The translations under genes and the position numbers were made by a program. From positions 1 through 64,000 of the forward strand of contig CAJXYE010000006.1 of the NCBI GenBank assembly GCA_913063325.1: a DNA stretch of 64,000 bases, read 5' to 3'. Positions within the stretch are counted from its first letter, which is position 1. The number at the start of each line of letters is the position of its first letter. Below, piece after piece: positions 48,569 to 57,580 of the stretch. Under the pieces are notes generated by a model. That model saw nothing but the letters and a program-made list of their open reading frames with translations. It did no database searches and was not told the origin of the DNA. The DNA is from an uncultured Colwellia sp. (GTDB lineage: Bacteria > Pseudomonadota > Gammaproteobacteria > Enterobacterales > Alteromonadaceae).

Positions 48569-48610
48569 AATTTTACTGTTCCTATTCTTTTTTTATAGTC
48601 GACTTATTCA

Positions 48611-49600
48611 TTACTTCCCGCGTCTAAAGCCGCGTGATGTATTGGTTTTTGAGTTTCTAAAACTAGAGTTCTTACTCTTAGGTTTACTGGCATAACTACT
48701 TTTTTTAACACTATTGGTGCGAAAGCGATTAGCACTCGTTTGAGCTGTTCTGCTCTGGCTAGATAAACTTGAAGAGCCTGCTCGGTTTTTACTATAAGGA
48801 CTGGTAAACTTTTGCCCGCGATTACTAAAAGATTTTTTAGTACGAGTATCAAGCGAAGTTTGTTTTTTTAATTGGCCAGGCGAGCTGTAGCGTGTTCTAC
48901 CGTAGTCATTGTAATAACTATAATTCCGATTTCTTCCCCAGTCGCTGTAAGAAGTACGTCGACCAAACATATCACCCATCATTGAGTACATGCCATACCA
49001 GGCCCAAAAAGACATGCCATTACTACCTGTTTGCCAGTTACCGTAACCGGGGTTACCAATTAACTGCTCACCAGTACCAAAATCTTGAGCATTGTTGGCT
49101 TGTTGGCTTTGTGATTTTGATAACGAATTAATGCGAGGTAGCTGTCCATCTGACATATCAGCTAATACATTAAGTGGATCACTTAATGCGTCAGAATAAA
49201 GTACAGGGTCTGCGGCTTGGTAAATATTTAGTAATTCATTATAACGCGCCTGAGAAGACTCAAACATTTGTGGCTGAGTTTTGACGGTATTAATTCTATC
49301 TAATAGCGCCTTATACATAGGACCATTAGTCGAAGCGTCTTTGCGAAACTCATTAATTAGCGGCGTTAAGCTGGCTTTATTAACTGCTACTTTATCTGCA
49401 TATTGGTTAATTAAGCTGGCATTACGAATTTGGCCATTATTTAAAGCATCACCTAACTGTGTAACTCTTTGCTCAGTAATAGGTAATTGCTGTTCGATTT
49501 GCTCTTTTACAGGATCGCCACAGCCAACTAAACTAAGCGTAGTAATTATGATCAAGAGTAATAAAAAAGGTGTTTTTAGTAAGCGCATTTCTGCCATCAT
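48611..49600 (-). CDS. Lipoprotein with basic Ser/Arg/Lys-rich tail, unknown
   Basis: This 329-residue protein has a lipoprotein signal (LLLLIIITTLSLVGCGD). The middle is helical. From about residue 195 the sequence turns Trp/Tyr/Gly-rich (WAWYGMYSMMGDMFGRR) and the last 100 residues are dense in Ser, Arg, Lys and Asn (for example SSRTAQTSANRFRTNS). I do not recognise a family. GAGGAG abuts the first of three nearby ATGs, so translation may start at the second or third codon instead. It probably heads an operon with DUF350 and the aminopropyltransferase-like gene. Confidence 0.7.
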   Translation of the reverse strand: MMAEMRLLKTPFLLLLIIITTLSLVGCGDPVKEQIEQQLPITEQRVTQLGDALNNGQIRNASLINQYADKVAVNKASLTPLINEFRKDASTNGPMYKALLDRINTVKTQPQMFESSQARYNELLNIYQAADPVLYSDALSDPLNVLADMSDGQLPRINSLSKSQSQQANNAQDFGTGEQLIGNPGYGNWQTGSNGMSFWAWYGMYSMMGDMFGRRTSYSDWGRNRNYSYYNDYGRTRYSSPGQLKKQTSLDTRTKKSFSNRGQKFTSPYSKNRAGSSSLSSQSRTAQTSANRFRTNSVKKSSYASKPKSKNSSFRNSKTNTSRGFRRGK

Positions 49601-49683
49601 CTCCTCAAAAATGCTATGTTATCGAAATAAATAAATTAATATTAGCGACTAAGCATAGACAATTGTCAATTAATACCATTAAC

Positions 49684-49696
49684 GACATATTATGTC
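49684..49696. promoter_or_regulatory. Palindromic operator, site 3
   Basis: GACATATTATGTC is identical to the two sites upstream of yjfI. It lies 84 bp upstream of the lipoprotein start. A minus-strand TTGACA at 49669-49664 and TAATAT at 49644-49639 are a possible promoter, with the site just upstream. A further palindrome GACAATTGTC (49658-49667) overlaps that -35. Confidence 0.55.
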
Positions 49697-49889
49697 TATA
49701 GAAACGCTTGTTTATATCATTTGTATTAATTAAAGTTTCAGAGTTTAATGATAATAAATTTTCAAGAACAAGGCGCTTGATTGAGCAATAGCTGGCTATT
49801 GGGATTGAAAGCAACGATGTTATTGGATATTTAGAGCATTTCAAAATGATGACTTAGTTAGTGCAATTGATATTACATAAGGAATACTT

Positions 49890-52748
49890 GTGACATTATC
49901 TCTTTCTCCTCTCCTATTGCAGCAACAAAAAACTAGCTGGCAACATTTTATTGATCAACATGCTCAGGCTTGTAATGACTTGTCTCAAGATCAAATTGAA
50001 TTATTTAAACAAGCGATAACGCTGAGTGATTTCATCTTAAAAAGTGCTTTGCAAGCACCTGAACTCGTTATAGAGCTTTTTAGACTACCTAGCAAAGAAG
50101 TGTTACCCGATTATAGAAATCTTCTGAGTGAGCAATTATCCCTCTGTACTAATGAAGCTCAGCTACACCGTACGCTTCGACGTTTTCGATTACAACAAAT
50201 GGTGAAGATAGCAATTGATGACTTATTATTAGATATCAGTCTCGATGTTTCATTGGCGAGGTTATCATCATTAGCCGATGAGCTTATTTTATCTAGTTTA
50301 CAATGGTTAACTGATTTTTGTCAGAAAAAATGGGGTACTCCTACCAATGAGCAAGGTGAAAATCAGGTTCTATTGGTTTATGGCATGGGGAAGCTCGGCG
50401 GTAAAGAGTTAAACTTCTCCTCTGATATAGATTTAATTTTTACTTATCCCGAAAGTGGTGAAACTCATGGCTGTCGCCGTAGTATTGATAACCAGCAATT
50501 TTTCACACGCTTAGCACAAAAACTCATTGCTTCACTACACCAAGTCACTTGTGATGGTTTTGTCTATCGTGTCGATATGCGATTACGTCCTTTTGGTGAC
50601 AGTGGGCCACTTGTTTTAACGTTTAATGCCATGGAAGATTATTACCAAGAACAAGGGCGTGATTGGGAGCGTTATGCCATGTTGAAAGCGAGAGTTATTG
50701 GTGAATCTAAATACCATGAACAGCTATCAAGTATGCTCAGACCTTTTGTTTATCGTCGTTACATTGATTTTAGTGTTATTGATAGCTTACGACGTATGAA
50801 AATGATGATTGCGCAAGAGGTTCGCCGCAAGCAATTAATCAATAACATCAAACTTGGCGCAGGCGGTATTCGCGAAATTGAATTTATTGTCCAAGTGTTC
50901 CAGCTCATTCGAGGTGGTCGGGTAAAAGAGCTTCAGCAACGCAGTTTATTAACTGTTTTGCCAAAACTGGTTGAGTCTGGTGAAATTAATGAAGCGAATA
51001 AACAAGTGTTAGAAAACGCGTATCGTTTTTTACGTCGAGTAGAAAATATAATTCAGGCATTAGCCGATAAGCAAACGCAAACATTACCTGATAGTGAACT
51101 TGACCAACAGCGGGTAATAGCTGTGCTAGGCATTGAAACCTGGCCTGAATTTTTAGCTATATTAGCCGAACATATGAATAACGTTCACCAAGAGTTTGAT
51201 TTACTCATTGGGCTCGATAGCCCTAATCATCAAGCGGCAGATGAACATTGGGTTACGCTTTGGCATAATCGTTGGAGTGATGAAGAATCTATCGCATGGT
51301 TAGACCAAGAAGCCCTTGCTTGGCAAAGTAGCAAGGTGTGGCAGATACTGCATGATTTTCGAGAGGACACGGGGAAACGTAGTTTAGGTAACAGAGGCCG
51401 CCAGGTATTAGATAAATTAATTCCATTACTTTTATGCCGATTACAAAAGAATGAAATGGCTGAACAGGTTCTAGCAAGAGTATTGCAAGTCTTTAGTAAA
51501 ATAGTGACACGTACCGCTTACTTAGAGCTACTTTTTGAAAATGAAGGGGCGTTAAAGCAACTTATTCATTTATGCCAAGCCAGTAGTTGGGTGACCGACT
51601 ATATTGCTAAATATCCAATTTTACTTGATGAGCTTATTGATCCCAAGTTACTGCATAACCCGCCACAACTTTCGTCTTATGCGCTAGAGTTGCGTGAACG
51701 TATGTTAAGGATCCCAGAGGAAGATCTTGAAGCACAAATGGAAGCACTTCGTCAGTTTAAACAATCTCAACAATTACGCATTGCTGCAGCTGAAATTGCC
51801 GATGTCTTACCGGTAGCAAAAATAAGTGAACATTTAACCTCTTTAGCAGAGGCCATTTTATCAGAAGTGATAAACCTTGCTTGGCAGCAAGTTAGTGATC
51901 GCTTTGGTGTGCCTACAATCTGTTTAGGTCACGGCAAGGAAAAAGGCTTTGGTGTTATTGCTTACGGTAAAACGGGCGGTGTTGAACTTGGATACAGCTC
52001 TGATTTAGATTTAGTTTTTGTTCATCAAAGTGAGTCCGATGAAGTGACAACAGGTAAGGCTGACGGTAGTAAGGTAATAGCTGCAAGTCAGTTTTATATG
52101 AAATTAGCTCAACGTATTATGCACATTTTTAACACCCGTATGAATAGTGGAATTTTATATGAGTTAGATATGCGCTTGAGACCATCAGGTAACTCAGGTT
52201 TGTTAGTGGTACATTTAAATACCTTTGCCAATTATCAGCATGAAGATGCATGGACTTGGGAGCATCAAGCGCTAGTAAGAGCTCGAATGATTTTTGGTAA
52301 TGTAGAGCTTCACAAAGAGTTTGTTACTATTCGACAAGACGTTTTATCAAGGCCTAGAGAATTCTTAACACTAAAAAGTGACATTGTTAGCATGCGGGAA
52401 AAAATGCGTAGTCACCTTGATAAATCAGACGAATCTCATTTAGATATTAAGCAAGGTAAAGGCGGATTAGTTGATATTGAGTTTCTGGCTCAGTTTTTAG
52501 TACTTGCTCATGCAAAAGAGTACAGTGAATTGATGAATTATTGTGATAATTTAGGTATTTTTAAAAGCTTACTTAAGTTGAATTTATTAGAGAAGGCAGA
52601 GCAGCAGCAATTGAGCCATATGTATCAAAAGCTAAGAGCGTTAGGTCATCAAGCTACAATGCAAAATGCAGGACAATTAATCAATAAATCAACCATTACC
52701 GGGCAAGTTGCGATTAGTGAAATTTGGCAAAAACGGCTAGTTGATTAG
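49890..52748 (+). CDS. glnE: Glutamine synthetase adenylyltransferase/deadenylyltransferase
   Basis: This 952-residue bifunctional enzyme attaches and removes AMP on glutamine synthetase in response to nitrogen status. Each half has a nucleotidyltransferase core: VYGMGKLGGKELNFSSDIDLIFTYP with DMRLRPFGDSGPLV, and VIAYGKTGGVELGYSSDLDLVFVH with DMRLRPSGNSGLLV. I chose the GTG start, which has AAGGAA four bases upstream. Length matches the family. Confidence 0.96.
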   Translation: MTLSLSPLLLQQQKTSWQHFIDQHAQACNDLSQDQIELFKQAITLSDFILKSALQAPELVIELFRLPSKEVLPDYRNLLSEQLSLCTNEAQLHRTLRRFRLQQMVKIAIDDLLLDISLDVSLARLSSLADELILSSLQWLTDFCQKKWGTPTNEQGENQVLLVYGMGKLGGKELNFSSDIDLIFTYPESGETHGCRRSIDNQQFFTRLAQKLIASLHQVTCDGFVYRVDMRLRPFGDSGPLVLTFNAMEDYYQEQGRDWERYAMLKARVIGESKYHEQLSSMLRPFVYRRYIDFSVIDSLRRMKMMIAQEVRRKQLINNIKLGAGGIREIEFIVQVFQLIRGGRVKELQQRSLLTVLPKLVESGEINEANKQVLENAYRFLRRVENIIQALADKQTQTLPDSELDQQRVIAVLGIETWPEFLAILAEHMNNVHQEFDLLIGLDSPNHQAADEHWVTLWHNRWSDEESIAWLDQEALAWQSSKVWQILHDFREDTGKRSLGNRGRQVLDKLIPLLLCRLQKNEMAEQVLARVLQVFSKIVTRTAYLELLFENEGALKQLIHLCQASSWVTDYIAKYPILLDELIDPKLLHNPPQLSSYALELRERMLRIPEEDLEAQMEALRQFKQSQQLRIAAAEIADVLPVAKISEHLTSLAEAILSEVINLAWQQVSDRFGVPTICLGHGKEKGFGVIAYGKTGGVELGYSSDLDLVFVHQSESDEVTTGKADGSKVIAASQFYMKLAQRIMHIFNTRMNSGILYELDMRLRPSGNSGLLVVHLNTFANYQHEDAWTWEHQALVRARMIFGNVELHKEFVTIRQDVLSRPREFLTLKSDIVSMREKMRSHLDKSDESHLDIKQGKGGLVDIEFLAQFLVLAHAKEYSELMNYCDNLGIFKSLLKLNLLEKAEQQQLSHMYQKLRALGHQATMQNAGQLINKSTITGQVAISEIWQKRLVD

Positions 52749-52783
52749 TAAAGTTGATTAATAGGAATGATGAATCAACTCTA

Positions 52784-53482
52784 TTAATACTGGTTAGCGC
52801 TAGCAAGTAGAATACACTCCTCATCTAAGAAAGCTTGAGGGGCACTCTCAATCACTACAATGGCCCGTTGACGATTACAAAAGAATATTGAAAGGCCGGA
52901 TTCAAAGTGCCCCTCTATGGCTTTAGCTACTTGAAAGGTGGTTTTTAATATATCCTTTTCAATTCTAAACGGATCTTTCACTACATAATCACGGTTTAAC
53001 CACCAAATTAAGTCGATACCGTCCTTTTCAGTATACTCAGCAAGCTTCTGATTGAGGGTTTCACCACGCCTAAAAGGTCTTGATTCAATACTGCCTTGCC
53101 AATTTCTTTTATAAGGGCGAACAACCATTCCTCTGGCTTGTAATAACTTAACTAAATCACCTTTTGGATCAGGAAGGTAAACAATGTTATTACGAACTTT
53201 AGGACCTTTTCCATCCATATCGCCATGTAAATTAGCATAGAATTTTGATAAGCCAACTGCCGCGGCATTAGTTGAGCTTCTACCTTGTTGATATTCTGAA
53301 GGTTTTTTTTCAGGTTTTTGCGTGCTTGAGTCAGTAACAGCTTCAGTGCCTTGTATTGAACTATCATCAACTTTTCCTAATGAGCCATCAAGAGAAAGCA
53401 AAAAGTCTTGGTTAGCAAAAAATGCCCAAGCAAGTACAGTAAGAAAAAGACCTAAGATAAGGTTACGCAGCCAAAAGTTCAT
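52784..53482 (-). CDS. Hypothetical membrane-anchored protein
   Basis: This 232-residue protein has one N-terminal membrane segment (NLILGLFLTVLAWAFFA), a polar Ser/Glu/Lys linker (about residues 40-72), and a C-terminal part of about 150 residues with alternating strands and helices (LVKLLQARGMVVRPYKRN, GIDLIWWLNRDYVVKDPF). No family is recognised. It is convergent with glnE; a weak 8-bp hairpin (52752-52780) lies between them. Confidence 0.55.
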   Translation of the reverse strand: MNFWLRNLILGLFLTVLAWAFFANQDFLLSLDGSLGKVDDSSIQGTEAVTDSSTQKPEKKPSEYQQGRSSTNAAAVGLSKFYANLHGDMDGKGPKVRNNIVYLPDPKGDLVKLLQARGMVVRPYKRNWQGSIESRPFRRGETLNQKLAEYTEKDGIDLIWWLNRDYVVKDPFRIEKDILKTTFQVAKAIEGHFESGLSIFFCNRQRAIVVIESAPQAFLDEECILLASANQY

Positions 53483-53684
53483 TGGTTAATCAATACCTTT
53501 GTTTTATAGCCGTCACTAAGTGTGATGGGTATATTATGTTAAAAAAGTTAATATTAACTTACTTTACGCAAAGAATAATAATTATACAAATTTTCTCTGG
53601 ATAACGTATTTTGATGAAAATGTGGGCGGATAAAAGAACAGCCTATAGATGTTATCCTTTTATCACTATGGCATAGCCCTTCAA

Positions 53685-54623
53685 CTATTTGTACAGAGAA
53701 GCATCTTCAGGGTTTGGTCTTGTCTTAAAGCGACGGTGTAGCCACATATATTGCTCGGGCTGTACGAGAATCGCTTTCTCCAATTCTTGGTTGATTTTGA
53801 TCAGATCTTGCTCATCATTATCGGTTGGGAAGTTTTCCAACGGGGCAGAGACCTCAAGCGTGTAACCGCTATCGTCGCTATTTCTACGTGGGATCATCAT
53901 CACAGTTTTGGTGTTTTTCTTACGGGAAAAAATAAGCGTACCCGTTGTTGTCGCTGTTTCTTTTACCGCAAAAAAAGGAACAAATAAGCTTTTATTACGG
54001 CCATAATCCTGATCAGGTAAATAGGCACAAGCCTCTTTTTGATGTAAGGCTTTGAGTAAACCTTTCACATCACGTTTTCCTACCATATATTTATTAGAAC
54101 GTGCTCTACCTCTATGCTGGAAAAACTCCATTAATGGATTATTATGAGGACGATAGAATGCAACTAAAGGATTACTGATCCCTGCGCCTCGTGCACACAT
54201 TTCTAAACTTAAATTATGCATGGATAAGACAAGTACACCATTACCTTCTGCTTGTGCCGAAGAAATATGGTGAGCGCCAGTGACTTTTACTTTTCTAGTT
54301 ACACGCCAGTTTGGCCACCACCAACCCATACCTGTTTCAAATAAGGCTATGCCGGTATTCTCAAAGTTTTTCTTTAAAATACTTTGTAGTTCATCTTCAT
54401 TTTTTTCAGGAAAGCACAATCTTAAATTTGTTTGCGCAACATGCTTTCGTTTTGAAGCAAGTTTAAATATTAATCGGCCTAAAGTACGGCCCATAGCTAA
54501 TTGTAATTTAAAGGGTAACCAGGAAATACTGTACAGGATAAAAACACCAAGCCAAGTTAACCAGTACTTGGGTAATAAAAAAGACAACTTAAAGTTGGGC
54601 TGTAACACTTTATTCTTGCTCAA
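53685..54623 (-). CDS. Lipid A lauroyl-type acyltransferase (LpxL family)
   Basis: This 312-residue inner-membrane enzyme adds a secondary acyl chain to lipid A. The N-terminal membrane segment (YWLTWLGVFILYSISWLPF) is followed by the HX4E catalytic motif (MHNLSLEM) and family regions VAFYRPHNNPLMEF, LPDQDYGRNKSLFVPFF, and YMWLHRRFKTRP. The start is a TTG. LpxL and LpxM cannot be told apart by sight alone; the first is the more likely. Confidence 0.9.
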   Translation of the reverse strand: MSKNKVLQPNFKLSFLLPKYWLTWLGVFILYSISWLPFKLQLAMGRTLGRLIFKLASKRKHVAQTNLRLCFPEKNEDELQSILKKNFENTGIALFETGMGWWWPNWRVTRKVKVTGAHHISSAQAEGNGVLVLSMHNLSLEMCARGAGISNPLVAFYRPHNNPLMEFFQHRGRARSNKYMVGKRDVKGLLKALHQKEACAYLPDQDYGRNKSLFVPFFAVKETATTTGTLIFSRKKNTKTVMMIPRRNSDDSGYTLEVSAPLENFPTDNDEQDLIKINQELEKAILVQPEQYMWLHRRFKTRPNPEDASLYK

Positions 54624-54771
54624 TGTATTTTCTCATCTGACCTTATTTTAACTATGCTTGATTATACGCAAGTTAGTTTGTTTTGGGCAATGAAGTTATT
54701 TACGACATTAGCCCGTTTTTGCAGTAGAATGGCGGCCATAAGATTAATAATTGGTATTTTGAGACTTTTTG

Positions 54772-55866
54772 ATGGATGCAGTGGTTGACCAAGAAATAAG
54801 TAATAGAGAAATAGAACTTATTATTGGAAATTCAAAACGGAATTTTTCAGGTATTACCTCAACAATGTTGCAAGTAGTATCTTATCAAAGGCATATGATT
54901 CCATTGCGCGTCATGGGGAGAAATAACTTAACTGATACCAACTTAGCGATTAGTTTTTGGCAAGTGGTAAAAATGTGTCAATCGCCTTTATCTAATGGGA
55001 AATTTCGTATTTTTCATGCTCGCCGTGTAGATGAAATGATCCAAGGCATAATATTAAAGTACCTTTTTAGAGCTAAAATAAAACTCGTGTTTAGCTCTGC
55101 CGCGCAGCGTAAAAGGGCCCGATTTACTTGTTGGCTAACAAGACGTATGGATGCGGTTATTGCTATGTGTAGAGCTTCAGCTAACTATTTAGATAACCCG
55201 CCAAGTACCATCATTTATCATGGTGTTAATACTGATGTTTATGCGTCGAGTGAAGATAAACAACAAACATGGCAAGCGCTTGACTTATTAAGGTCAACCC
55301 AGCCAAAAGGTAAGCACGGTATTGCCATTCTTGGTCGGGTGAGAAAACAAAAAGGTGTGCACCTCTTTGTACAAAGCTGTATTGCCTTATTAAACGACTA
55401 TCCTGATTATACCGCTGTTATTGTCGGAGGAGTTGCCTCCAAGCATGAAAAATTTACTCAAGCCTTACGCGATAATATTGCTCAGGCAGGACTGTCTGAT
55501 CGTATTATTTTTGTAGGAGAGCAAGACTTTGCTGATATTCCAAAAATATTTAGTAGTTTATCTCTTGTTGTCGCGCTAAGTGAAAATGAAGGTTTCGGCT
55601 TAACTATTCTTGAAGCTATGAGTAGCGGTGCAGCAGTACTTGCTAGCGAAGCTGGCGCATGGCCTGAAGTTATTCGTCAAGGAATTGATGGCTACGTTGT
55701 ACCGGTAAATGATTTAGCGGCAGTAAAAGATAAAATGGCAATGTTACTAAGTGACGAAGCTAAGCTTGCTCAAATGGGGCAATCAGGCCGGGAGCGAGTT
55801 GAGCAACATTACTCTGTTAAAAGAGAAGCGACAGAGTTAACCCACTTTCTTAAAACGCTAGTCTAA
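54772..55866 (+). CDS. Family 4 glycosyltransferase, probable LPS core type
   Basis: This 364-residue GT-B enzyme has IIYHGVNTDVYASSEDKQ, AILGRVRKQKGVHLFVQSC, and the donor-binding ALSENEGFGLTILEAMSSG. The N-terminal region (SNREIELIIGNSKRNFSGIT) resembles LPS core glycosyltransferases. I chose ATG at 54772 over a TTG one codon earlier. It is divergent from the lipid A acyltransferase, which supports an LPS role; the acceptor is unknown. Confidence 0.85.
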   Translation: MDAVVDQEISNREIELIIGNSKRNFSGITSTMLQVVSYQRHMIPLRVMGRNNLTDTNLAISFWQVVKMCQSPLSNGKFRIFHARRVDEMIQGIILKYLFRAKIKLVFSSAAQRKRARFTCWLTRRMDAVIAMCRASANYLDNPPSTIIYHGVNTDVYASSEDKQQTWQALDLLRSTQPKGKHGIAILGRVRKQKGVHLFVQSCIALLNDYPDYTAVIVGGVASKHEKFTQALRDNIAQAGLSDRIIFVGEQDFADIPKIFSSLSLVVALSENEGFGLTILEAMSSGAAVLASEAGAWPEVIRQGIDGYVVPVNDLAAVKDKMAMLLSDEAKLAQMGQSGRERVEQHYSVKREATELTHFLKTLV

Positions 55867-55868
55867 TC

Positions 55869-55901
55869 TATACCCAAGCATCTTCAAGTTACTTGGATAT
55901 A
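55869..55901. repeat. Short palindromic intergenic repeat
   Basis: TATACCCAAG at 55869-55878 and CTTGGATATA at 55892-55901 form an imperfect inverted repeat (9 of 10) around CATCTTCAAGTTA. It resembles interspersed palindromes I associate with Vibrio and Alteromonadales genomes; copy number cannot be judged from this window. Confidence 0.45.
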
Positions 55902-55954
55902 ACCCCCTTTAGTCGCTTTTATAGCATAGCGCTACAGTGATAAAATTAGATACA

Positions 55955-55990
55955 AAAAAGCCCTAAACGATAGCTCGCTTAGGGCTTTTT
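55955..55990. terminator. Bidirectional terminator between GT4 gene and tolC
   Basis: AAAAAGCCCTAA at 55955-55966 and TTAGGGCTTTTT at 55979-55990 form a 12-bp stem with a 12-base loop, with A and T runs at the two ends. It serves two converging genes. Confidence 0.88.
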
Positions 55991-56017
55991 TAATGTATTA
56001 ATGAGTGATAAGTCAGA

Positions 56018-57379
56018 TTAGTTAGTGACTACCATTAAACCTGAATTAATCGCACTGATATCTTCATCAGTAATCGTACCTGCAGCACGTTTCAACTTTA
56101 AAACGTTTTGAATATAAGCATAACGTGTTGATGACAAGTTACGCTTAGCATTATACAAGTTACGTGTACTATCTAATACATCAACTATGGTACGAGTACC
56201 TACTTCAAAACCAGCTTCAGTTGCTTCTAGTGCTTTTTGGGCACTCAGTACTGATTGTTCAAAAGCTTTAATCGCTGAAATTGCGGCAATTACTGTGTTG
56301 TAAGCATTTCGAGTGGTACGAACCACACCACGATGTGTTAACGATAAGTCTTGGCTGGCCAGTACAAAGTTACTTTGTGCTTTACGTACTGAACTTTGAA
56401 TCGCACCACCAGAATAAATTGGAACATTTAACTGCACACCAAGTGAGTAACCATTTACACCAGGTGCATCAATTGTAGGAAAGCTGTCAAAGGTTGATTC
56501 ATCATCTTTACCGCTGTAGTTAGCTGCAAAATCCAATGTAGGGTAATGACCAGAGCGAGCAATATCGATATTATCTTGCGCAATATCAATACCTACCTTA
56601 GCGGTAATTAAATCTAGGTTTTTAGCTTCAGCAGTTACTTGCCACTCATCAGCGCTATTTGGTACTGGAGTACTCGTACTAAAACGCTCAGTGTTTAATA
56701 CGCTTACATTTTTAGGGTAAGTATTGGTGATTACTCGTAATTCTTCTTCCGCTTGGTAGATAGCGTTTTCTGCTCTTATTTGTTCGGTAACCGCATTATC
56801 AAATTCAGCTTGTGCTTCATATACATCAGTAATTGCGGTTAAACCAACGGAAAATCGTTGCTTAGTTTGTTCAAGTTGACGCGCAATTGCTTCTTTCTCA
56901 GCTATGGCAAAAACTAAATCATCTTTAGAGCTCAGCAAGTCAAAATAAGCTTGAGTGACGCGGGTAATTAAATCTTGCTTAGCAACCTGATAGGTTAAAT
57001 CACTTTGATGTGCTGCTTTTTCGGCATTACCTAAACGCAACCAGCTATCGTGATGATAAAGCTGCATATTTAAATTTGCGCCATAAGTTAAACTAGAAAA
57101 CTCAGATGTACCTACATAAGCAGGGGCGTCATCAGGGGTTTGGTAAGATTCTTGTTCGCCAGCATTATAACCACCAGAAAGGTTAATTTGAGGTAATAAA
57201 GTTGCTCGGGCTTGCTCGATATCTTCTTTTACTATCATAAACTGAGCTTGTGATTTAAGAACCACAGGATCGTTTAATAAAGCTTGTTGATATACTGTCA
57301 GTAAATCATCAGCTTGGGCGTGTGTGCTGCCAATGGCTGCCGTTATCGCTATAATTAGTGTGCTTAGTGTTTTATTCAT
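56018..57379 (-). CDS. tolC: TolC-type outer-membrane efflux channel
   Basis: This 453-residue protein has a signal peptide (TAAIGSTHAQA-DD) and two repeat halves typical of TolC: LLTVYQQALLNDPVV, LLPQINLSGGYNAG, RFSVGLTAITDVYEAQAEFDNA, and a matching AGFEVGTRTIVDVLDSTRNLYNA. TolC forms the outer-membrane exit duct for drug efflux and type I secretion. It is divergent from nudF, the same order as in enterics, which supports the identity. Confidence 0.95.
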   Translation of the reverse strand: MNKTLSTLIIAITAAIGSTHAQADDLLTVYQQALLNDPVVLKSQAQFMIVKEDIEQARATLLPQINLSGGYNAGEQESYQTPDDAPAYVGTSEFSSLTYGANLNMQLYHHDSWLRLGNAEKAAHQSDLTYQVAKQDLITRVTQAYFDLLSSKDDLVFAIAEKEAIARQLEQTKQRFSVGLTAITDVYEAQAEFDNAVTEQIRAENAIYQAEEELRVITNTYPKNVSVLNTERFSTSTPVPNSADEWQVTAEAKNLDLITAKVGIDIAQDNIDIARSGHYPTLDFAANYSGKDDESTFDSFPTIDAPGVNGYSLGVQLNVPIYSGGAIQSSVRKAQSNFVLASQDLSLTHRGVVRTTRNAYNTVIAAISAIKAFEQSVLSAQKALEATEAGFEVGTRTIVDVLDSTRNLYNAKRNLSSTRYAYIQNVLKLKRAAGTITDEDISAINSGLMVVTN

Positions 57380-57580
57380 GAGTAGGAAATTCCTTGGGTA
57401 TTATACCAATGTCATTAAATTACTGTTCACAATAAGAACATAAGTTAATGTAGTTGATATTACTCTTGTTCTTTATTTATTGATGTTCGCTGGTAGGGTA
57501 TCCTACATGGATTTTTAAATTAACCAAATAAAATAACTGTTTACTAGTGTAACAAATTATTTTATTGAAAAGAGGTGCGA

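Noticed and set aside
49741-49870. Intergenic stretch before glnE with a perfect 7-bp hairpin (49786-49801)
   Set aside because: It looks repeat-like, but I found no inverted ends and no second copy in the window, so I do not call it a mobile element.
52752-52780. Hairpin between glnE and the convergent hypothetical gene
   Set aside because: An 8-bp AT-rich stem with a 13-base loop and no T run is weak as a terminator; it is only mentioned under the gene.
57403-57417. Partial match to the MITE end (ATACCAATGTCATTA) upstream of tolC
   Set aside because: Only about 13 of 16 bases match, and no partner end is visible nearby.
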